DNA of 64,000 bases from Rhizobium sp. CCGE 510 (lineage in GTDB: Bacteria; Pseudomonadota; Alphaproteobacteria; Rhizobiales; Rhizobiaceae): positions 186,001 to 250,000 of the forward strand of contig NZ_AEYF01000055.1 in NCBI RefSeq assembly GCF_000292525.1. The letters are read 5' to 3'. Below the pieces are notes generated by a model. That model was given only the letters and a program-made list of their open reading frames with translations. It was not told the origin of the DNA and did not search any database. Made by a program: the position numbers and the translations under genes. Positions 58,947 to 64,000 of the stretch are shown piece after piece. Numbering within the stretch: the first letter of the stretch is position 1; each line of letters opens with the position of its first letter.

Positions 58947-59798
58947 ATGCAGACTTTTGCAATCATCGGAGCGGGCGCAATGGGAAGCGCGGTCGCCAAA
59001 CGGCTGGTCGACCACGGCGCAACCGTGCTGACCTATCTCGAAGGCCGCAGCGAACAGACGATCGCGCGGGCTAAGGCGGTCGGTATGGTGCCGGTCGGCC
59101 GCCAGGAACTAGCGAAGGCCGCGCTGATCCTGTCGATCGTCCCGCCGGCGGAAGCGATCGGGGTTGCCGGGCTCGTCGCGGAGATATCGTCGGAGGTGCT
59201 GGCGCCGCCGCCGTTCATCGACCTCAACGCGATCGCGCCGAAAACCATGCAGGCAGTGGCGGCACGGTTCGGCGGCAGCGGTGTGGAGGTGCTGGATGGT
59301 GCGATCATCGGCGGGCCGCCGGTTTCCGGCAAATCAGGTCCGACCCTCTATATCAGCGGCGATACAGCGGCGCGAACCAGGCTGCTCGAAGATTGCGGCC
59401 TTAGGATCCGCAGGCTCGATGGGCCGCTCGGCGCGGCGTCGGCCCTGAAGATGTGTTATGCCGGCATCAACAAGGGCTTTGTCGGCCTTGGCACCGCAAT
59501 GCTGCTCGCTGCATCCCGTTCCGGCGCTGCCGAAAGCCTGAAGGCCGAACTCGCCGAAAGTCTTCCGGACGTCGACCGCAAACTGTCGAGATCCATTCCG
59601 GACATGTATCCGAAAGCCTATCGATGGGTTGCCGAAATGCAGGAGATCGCCGATTTCCTCGGAGAGGATGATCCAGCGGCGGGAATGTTTCGGGGCATGG
59701 CTGATGTTTTCTCCAGGCTGGCTGACGACGTCGAGGGCAGCCGCGTGCTCGTCGCGCAACTGGACGCAATTATTGCGCGGCCGGAAAGCTGCGACTGA
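58947..59798 (+). CDS. NAD(P)-binding 6-phosphogluconate-dehydrogenase-like protein (DUF1932 type)
   Basis: The 283-residue protein has the N-terminal Rossmann fold (FAIIGAGAMGSAVAKRLVDHG) and a beta-hydroxyacid-dehydrogenase-like plan. The GGPPVSGKSGPTLYISGD block and ALKMCYAGINKGFVGLGTAM are present; the latter carries the conserved Lys/Asn-type catalytic region in a variant form. The C-terminal half resembles the DUF1932 domain. The ATG at 58947 follows GAGG. It stands alone, divergent from the universal stress gene, and its substrate is unknown. Confidence 0.82.
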   Translation: MQTFAIIGAGAMGSAVAKRLVDHGATVLTYLEGRSEQTIARAKAVGMVPVGRQELAKAALILSIVPPAEAIGVAGLVAEISSEVLAPPPFIDLNAIAPKTMQAVAARFGGSGVEVLDGAIIGGPPVSGKSGPTLYISGDTAARTRLLEDCGLRIRRLDGPLGAASALKMCYAGINKGFVGLGTAMLLAASRSGAAESLKAELAESLPDVDRKLSRSIPDMYPKAYRWVAEMQEIADFLGEDDPAAGMFRGMADVFSRLADDVEGSRVLVAQLDAIIARPESCD

Positions 59799-59829
59799 CC
59801 GCAATAGTCAAGCGATCCACGCAGCAGCC

Positions 59830-60119
59830 TTACAGGTGTTCGGCTACGTCCATTCTTTGATGAAGGATGCGTACGACGGTGATCTGGCCCGCATCATTAC
59901 TTTTGAAATACAGAAGATGAGAGCCAACGAAGGCCTTTCTGTACCCTTTCCGATATCTGAGGGACGGCTCATCCGTGTCCCCTCCGCCAGTTCGTGACAG
60001 GCGTCTCTTATGTCCTGAATGTAACGCTCTGCTTGATCGACATTCCAACTGGTCGCCGTGTGATCCCAAATCTTGTCAATATCGGTTTGCGCGACGGGGG
60101 AAAATATGATGCCTGTCAT
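59830..60119 (-). pseudogene. parE: ParE-family toxin gene with -1 frameshift
   Basis: The N-terminal part (MTGIIFSPVAQTDIDKIWDH, then ATSWNVDQAERYIQDIRDAC) and the C-terminal part in another frame (YRKGYRKAFVGSHLLYFKSN, ending RILHQRMDVAEHL) together make a normal ParE toxin. They are split by loss of one base near 59951-59957 (SDI/RKGYRK junction). Restoring it gives 96 residues, the family norm. The start overlaps the parD stop (ATGA). As written the toxin is truncated in its conserved core and should be inactive, leaving the antitoxin alone. Confidence 0.87.
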
Positions 60120-60364
60120 TTCGCCTTGAACGTCGCCCGTTTGCGAGCGTTAAACGCATCGAAGTCGAAGGGCGTGGCAGGGCCGGATTCCTCGCCTTTT
60201 ATCAAGGCGTCCTGTAATGTCCTCACTTTGGCTTCGTGTTCTTCAAGTAGGCGAAGGCCAGCCCGAACAAGGTCAGTGGCTGAACCATAGCGGCCAGCTC
60301 GAACTTGCGTATCGATGAAGCTGGCGAAATGGTCGCCGAGCGATATGGACGTATTTCTGGCCAC
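60116..60364 (-). CDS. parD: ParD-family ribbon-helix-helix antitoxin
   Basis: The 82-residue antitoxin has the ribbon-helix-helix N-terminus MARNTSISLGDHFASFIDTQ, then VRAGRYGSATDLVRAGLRLLEE, and an acidic C-terminal tail that would wrap the toxin. The GTG at 60364 is chosen because AAGGAG lies seven bases upstream and the protein then starts at the conserved motif. The operator-like palindrome at 60387-60405 precedes it. It forms a type II toxin-antitoxin pair with the downstream parE, which is frameshifted here. Confidence 0.9.
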   Translation of the reverse strand: MARNTSISLGDHFASFIDTQVRAGRYGSATDLVRAGLRLLEEHEAKVRTLQDALIKGEESGPATPFDFDAFNARKRATFKAK

Positions 60365-60386
60365 GCTGAATCTCCTTTGAGCCAAA

Positions 60387-60405
60387 TGTACCAATTTTTG
60401 GTACA
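60387..60405. promoter_or_regulatory. Perfect palindromic operator upstream of parD
   Basis: TGTACCAA (60387-60394) and TTGGTACA (60398-60405) form a perfect 8-base inverted repeat with three bases between. It lies 23 bases before the parD start, overlapping the likely promoter. ParD proteins repress their own operon by binding such dyads, so autoregulation is the natural reading. Confidence 0.75.
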
Positions 60406-60574
60406 CAACAAAGCCGGGTCTTCACAGCGTGAATCTGATCCCTGGCCAACTCTGACGATTGTGTGAAGCCATCCCGACCCCTCTGACAAACCGCGCCGCC
60501 TCTGCTATGTCAGGAAAAATGCGGCGGCCAAATTGGCGCCGCGATCGATACGATCAATGCCAGGAGTTTGAAAG

Positions 60575-61446
60575 ATGAGCGGTTCTTCCGAGTATACCCC
60601 CAGGTCTGGACCTGGAACAAGGCGAATGGCGGCCAATTCGCCAGCATCAACCGCCCGATAGCAGGACCGACGCATGAGAAGAAACTCCCGATCGGTCGCC
60701 ATCCGCTGCAGCTCTATTCACTCGGAACGCCGAACGGTCAGAAGGTCACAATCATGCTCGAGGAGCTGCTGGCGCTTGGCCATGGCGGCGCCGAGTACGA
60801 TGCCTGGCTGATCAGGATCGGCGATGGCGACCAGTTCGGCAGCGATTTCGTCAAGATCAATCCCAATTCGAAGATCCCGGCGCTGATGGACCGCAGCGGC
60901 GAAAAGCCGATCCGCGTCTTCGAATCCGGTGCCATCCTGACTTATCTCGCCGAAAAGTTCGGCGCCTTCCTGCCGACCGAGCCGGCTGCCCGCGCCGAAT
61001 GCCTGTCATGGCTGTTCTGGCAGATGGGAAGCGCACCCTATCTCGGCGGCGGTTTCGGCCATTTCTACGCCTATGCGCCGACGAAGATCGAATACGCCAT
61101 CGACCGTTTCGCCATGGAAGTGAAGCGTCAGCTCGACGTGCTTGATCGTCGCCTCGCCGAAAGCGAGTATCTGGCGGGCAGCCAATATACGATCGCCGAT
61201 ATTGCCGTCTGGCCTTGGTATGGCGGCCTGGTGAAGGGCTTGACCTATGGAGCCGCTGAATTCCTGCAGGTCGAGGACTATAAGAACGTCCAGCGCTGGG
61301 CCGACGCGATCGGCGACCGCCCGGCCGTAAAACGCGGGCGAATGGTCAACCGTACCTCCGGCGAGCCCTCGAGCCAGTTGCACGAGCGTCACGACGCCAG
61401 CGATTTCGACACCAGGACGCAGGACAAGCTTGCGGCCGCCGAGTAA
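60575..61446 (+). CDS. yghU: YghU-type glutathione S-transferase with an N-terminal frameshift
   Basis: The protein from QVWTWNKANGGQFASINRPI onward is very close to YghU, a glutathione-dependent disulfide-bond oxidoreductase: HPLQLYSLGTPNGQKVTIML, YDAWLIRIGDGDQF, NPNSKIPALMD, WLFWQMGSAPYLGGGFGHFY and the ending SQLHERHDASDF. The ATG at 60575, with AGGAG eight bases upstream, encodes MSGSSEYTP in a different frame. One C is missing in the run 60597-60601; adding it gives MSGSSEYTPPQVWTW and 290 residues, the family length. Without it, translation would need another start such as the TTG at 60568, whose ribosome site is too close. Confidence 0.85.
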
Positions 61447-61484
61447 GCAAGCGGCATCAGCCACTTGATGCAACAATAAACGAG

Positions 61485-61511
61485 GCTCCGCCGCCCTTAC
61501 GGCGGCGGAGC
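61485..61511. terminator. Hairpin terminator between convergent genes
   Basis: GCTCCGCCGCC (61485-61495) and GGCGGCGGAGC (61501-61511) form a perfect 11-base stem around CTTAC, between the glutathione transferase and the convergent binding-protein gene. On the minus strand it is followed by CTCGTTTATTG, so it may work in both directions, better leftward. Confidence 0.82.
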
Positions 61512-61530
61512 ATCTGCATGCTGCCGGAAC

Positions 61531-63045
61531 TCAGTTCTTGACCGTATCCTCCAGGAAGAACCGGCCGAGCGGGTTCTGGTAGAAGTTCTCGATATTCTTC
61601 CGCGTGACGTTGATATAGGGGCTGTAATAAAGGTCGATCCAGTTGACGTCGTCCTTGGCCATCTTCTGCAGATCGACATACATCTCCTGGCGCTTCTTCG
61701 GGTCAAGCTCCAGACGCGCCTTGGCGACCAGTTCCTTCACCGCCTCGTTCTTGTAATGGGTCGAATAGTTGTTGTTGGAATCGTGGCCCAGCACGAAGGT
61801 GGTCTTCTGGTCCGGATCGAGAATGTCGTTGGTCCAGTAGTTGACCGAGACGTCGTAGTCGCCGGCAACGATCATATCCCATTCCTGGCTCGGATCGACC
61901 TTCTGCAGATTGGCGGTGATGCCGGCTTTCTGCAACTGCTGCTGGACCAGCACGGCCGTCTGTTCATCGACTTCGTCGCCGGCTCGGACCAGATAATTCA
62001 GCGTCAGATCGGAGGCGCCGGCCGCGGCCAACATCTCCTTGGCCTTCGCAGGATCGTAGGGCCGCTGCAGATTGTCGGCGTAATAATAGAGCGCGCCCTT
62101 GGGAATGTAGGAATTGGCGACCGTGCCCTGGCCGAAGGTGACGGTATCGACGATCGCCTTCTTGTCGATCGCAAGATCCAGTGCCTGGCGGACTTCCTTC
62201 TTGCCGAGCGCGCCATGTGCATGGTTGATCAGCAGATGATCCTCGCGGGTCGAGGCATCGGTATCGACATTGAGGTTCGGGTCCTTCTTCAGCTCCTCGA
62301 CACGGGAGAAGGGAACGAAAATCGCAGCATCCAGCTCACCGGCCTGAACGTTCAGCATGCGGGTATTGTCGTCGGGCACGGAGATCCATTCGACGCCGTC
62401 GAGCTTGACGCGGTCGGCCTGCCAGAAGTTCGGGTTCTTTTTCAAGATGATACGGTCGCCGCGGCGCCATTCCTCGACGGTGAAGGCGCCGGATGCGATC
62501 GGCTTTTCGGCATAGGCGTCGGCACCAAGCGATTCCATGCCCTTCTTGGAGATGACCGAAGCATTTGGCAGCGCTAGCGTCGAAAGGAACGGCGCGGACG
62601 GGTTCTTGAGCTTGATCGTCAGCGTATGCGCATCGGTGGCAACCGCCGTGTCGATCACCTTGTAGGAATCGCTCCAGAGCGAGGCAGCATCGTCGCGGAT
62701 GCGCAACAGACTGAAGGCGGCGTCTTCTGCCGTCAGCGGCGAACCGTCGGAGAATTTCGCGTCGCGGATCTTGAACGTGTAGGTCAGTCCGTCGTCCGAG
62801 GCAGTCCAGCTTTCGGCAAGACCCGGCTCCAGTTTCGTGCCTGTCTTGTCGACACGGATCAGCACGTCGTAGACGTTGGAAAACACCCAGTTGTCGATGT
62901 TCTGCGCGGTCTTGATCGGATCGAATGTCGTCGAATCTTCACGGCGGCCGATGGTCAGCACACCAGCGGCCTCGGCGTAGCTTGCGCTGAGCGTCAGGCC
63001 GGCGAGCAAGGCTGCAAGCCCGATTGATTTCCATCTGTTTGTCAT
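61531..63045 (-). CDS. ABC transporter substrate-binding protein, family 5 (peptide/opine type)
   Basis: This 504-residue periplasmic receptor is of the DppA/OppA class. Its signal peptide is MTNRWKSIGLAALLAGLTLS, ending SYAEAAG. Family blocks are LTIGRREDSTTFDPIKTAQN, LAESWTASDDGLTYTFKIRD, AKFSDGSPLTAEDAAFSLLR and FWQADRVKLDGVEWISVPDD. The ATG at 63045 follows AAGGGAA. It is just downstream of an OppF-type ATPase gene on the same strand. The receptor is thus encoded after its ATPase, and the permease genes must lie beyond the right edge. Confidence 0.9.
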   Translation of the reverse strand: MTNRWKSIGLAALLAGLTLSASYAEAAGVLTIGRREDSTTFDPIKTAQNIDNWVFSNVYDVLIRVDKTGTKLEPGLAESWTASDDGLTYTFKIRDAKFSDGSPLTAEDAAFSLLRIRDDAASLWSDSYKVIDTAVATDAHTLTIKLKNPSAPFLSTLALPNASVISKKGMESLGADAYAEKPIASGAFTVEEWRRGDRIILKKNPNFWQADRVKLDGVEWISVPDDNTRMLNVQAGELDAAIFVPFSRVEELKKDPNLNVDTDASTREDHLLINHAHGALGKKEVRQALDLAIDKKAIVDTVTFGQGTVANSYIPKGALYYYADNLQRPYDPAKAKEMLAAAGASDLTLNYLVRAGDEVDEQTAVLVQQQLQKAGITANLQKVDPSQEWDMIVAGDYDVSVNYWTNDILDPDQKTTFVLGHDSNNNYSTHYKNEAVKELVAKARLELDPKKRQEMYVDLQKMAKDDVNWIDLYYSPYINVTRKNIENFYQNPLGRFFLEDTVKN

Positions 63046-63064
63046 GAATTCGTTCCCTTCGTTG

Positions 63065-64000
63065 TTATGGCATGCGTTTGATGGGCTGGATCGGTATCGA
63101 TTGCCGATCGTCCCGGCCGCCTGTGCCTTGCAGCAGCGGCTTATCAGGATCGATGTCGGGAATGGCGGCGATCAGCGCCGCCGTATAAGCATGCCTCGGC
63201 CGCGCGAAGACCTCTTCGGAGCGGCCTTCTTCGACAATCTCGCCGCGATACATCACGACGACGCGTTCGCAGAGATTGCGGACGATCGCCAGATCATGGG
63301 CGATGAAGATCAGTGTGAGATTCATCTTCGCCGTGAGTTCGCGGAAGAGTTCGATGATCTGCGCCTGGATGGTGACGTCGAGGGCGGCGACGCATTCGTC
63401 GGCGATGATCAGCTTCGGATCGACGGCGAGCGCGCGGGCGATACCGGCACGCTGGCACTGACCGCCGCTCATGCTGCGCGGTTTGCGGCCAGCGAATTCA
63501 CGTTCGAGGCCGACGAGATCGAGCAGCGCGTCGATCCGCGCCGGGATATCGGCCTTGGCGACCTTTCCGTGCACCTTCAGCACCTCGGCCAGCATCTGCC
63601 CGATCGTCAGCCGTGGATTGAGCGCATTGTAGGGGTCCTGGAAGACCATCGCCGTTTCACGCCGGAGTTTTGCCAGGCCGGCGCGCTTCTGTAGCGCCAG
63701 ATCGACGCCGTCGAAGGTGACATGCCCTGAGGAAAGCGGCGTGAGACCGAGCACGGCGCGGGCCAGCGTGCTCTTGCCGCTGCCGGACTCGCCGACGATG
63801 CCGACCGTCTCGCCCGGCATGATCTGCAGGCTGACGCCGGCAACGGCGCTGACTGTCTTGGCACCGCCCTTGAACAGGCTGCCGCCGGCTCTGAAACGCA
63901 CGTGCAGATCGTCGATTTCGAGCAGTGGTCTCGCGGGCGGGCGGGTCTCGGCAATTTCCAACAGCGGCAGCGGCGTCGCGCCGGGCAGGGAAGGGTGGCT
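63065..64000 (-). CDS. Peptide-type ABC transporter ATP-binding protein (OppF/DppF-like), 5' end outside the window
   Basis: At least 298 residues of an ATPase are visible, with Walker A GESGSGKST, Q-loop MVFQDPYNALNP, signature MSGGQCQRAGIARAL, Walker B LIIADECVAALDV (DEC in place of DEP) and switch FIAHDLAIV. The C-terminal oligopeptide-type extension ARPRHAYTAALIAAIPD is present. A TTG at 63961 could start it, but the frame stays open to the right edge with plausible text (PGATPLPLLEIAETRP), so the true start probably lies beyond the window. Confidence 0.87.
   Translation of the reverse strand, partial: SHPSLPGATPLPLLEIAETRPPARPLLEIDDLHVRFRAGGSLFKGGAKTVSAVAGVSLQIMPGETVGIVGESGSGKSTLARAVLGLTPLSSGHVTFDGVDLALQKRAGLAKLRRETAMVFQDPYNALNPRLTIGQMLAEVLKVHGKVAKADIPARIDALLDLVGLEREFAGRKPRSMSGGQCQRAGIARALAVDPKLIIADECVAALDVTIQAQIIELFRELTAKMNLTLIFIAHDLAIVRNLCERVVVMYRGEIVEEGRSEEVFARPRHAYTAALIAAIPDIDPDKPLLQGTGGRDDRQSIPIQPIKRMP

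Noticed and set aside
58744..58962. A 72-codon minus-strand frame between the stress gene and the dehydrogenase gene
   Set aside because: It runs through the FNR/FixK-type promoter and has no supported ribosome site.

Overview
The window looks like chromosome or chromid DNA of a Rhizobium, probably of the R. leguminosarum/R. etli group. The grounds are GC-rich codon use, protein sequences of clear rhizobial type, seven ABC uptake systems (plus an eighth cut by the right edge) each tied to a LacI/LysR regulator or a catabolic enzyme set, RIME-like palindromes, and a consensus-like FNR/FixK box. I saw no rRNA, tRNA, CRISPR array, insertion sequence, integrase or phage gene. This is metabolic accessory DNA rather than a mobile island. 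I could not run a database search, so the taxonomic call is inference.

Layout, left to right. (1) 1-8189: end of a Tim44-like gene, a YbaK-type deacylase, then a plus-strand operon of a CUT1 sugar-type ABC importer, a cytosolic glycerophosphodiesterase, a frameshifted LacI regulator and an inositol-monophosphatase-family phosphatase. (2) 8236-9891: a soluble TPR-GGEEF diguanylate cyclase. (3) 10068-17142: a minus-strand Opp/Dpp-type importer with a class V aminotransferase and an atypical glycerophosphodiesterase. (4) 17266-26740: a probable organosulfur island with two NtaA/DszA-type monooxygenases, two SfnB/DszC-like flavoproteins and a ribose-type ABC importer. (5) 26807-34375: a LacI regulator divergent from an operon of a Gfo/Idh dehydrogenase, a xylose-isomerase-like TIM barrel and a second CUT1 importer. 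(6) 34632-42799: a LacI-controlled operon with a ribose-type importer and five enzymes (phosphotriesterase, GATase1-like, BtpA, TenA-like, PfkB kinase) whose substrate I cannot name. (7) 42976-46909: a second inositol-monophosphatase-family enzyme, msrA, a LysR regulator, a degenerate SDR and an RraA-family protein. (8) 47175-54406: a BMP/nucleoside-type importer with a cytosine-deaminase-like hydrolase and an amidase. (9) 54742-56905: a CDP-alcohol phosphatidyltransferase / PlsC / CdsA trio. (10) 56933-58736: cbpA-cbpM and a universal stress protein with an FNR/FixK-type promoter. (11) 58947-64000: an NAD-binding dehydrogenase, a parDE pair with a broken toxin, a yghU-type glutathione transferase with a frameshift, and the start of another peptide-type ABC system.

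The genes mostly work as import-plus-catabolism units: a substrate-binding protein captures a solute, the ABC complex imports it, neighbouring enzymes open it, and a local regulator with a palindromic operator controls the unit. Three such units have perfect inverted repeats at the expected operator positions (28056-28069, 34591-34604, 60387-60405). Several binding-protein genes are followed by an intercistronic hairpin, consistent with making more binding protein than membrane components.

Three genes (lacI at 6375, parE at 59830, yghU at 60575) each carry a single-base frameshift; correcting it restores the length usual for the family. They may be real decay or sequence errors, and should be checked before the annotation is relied on.
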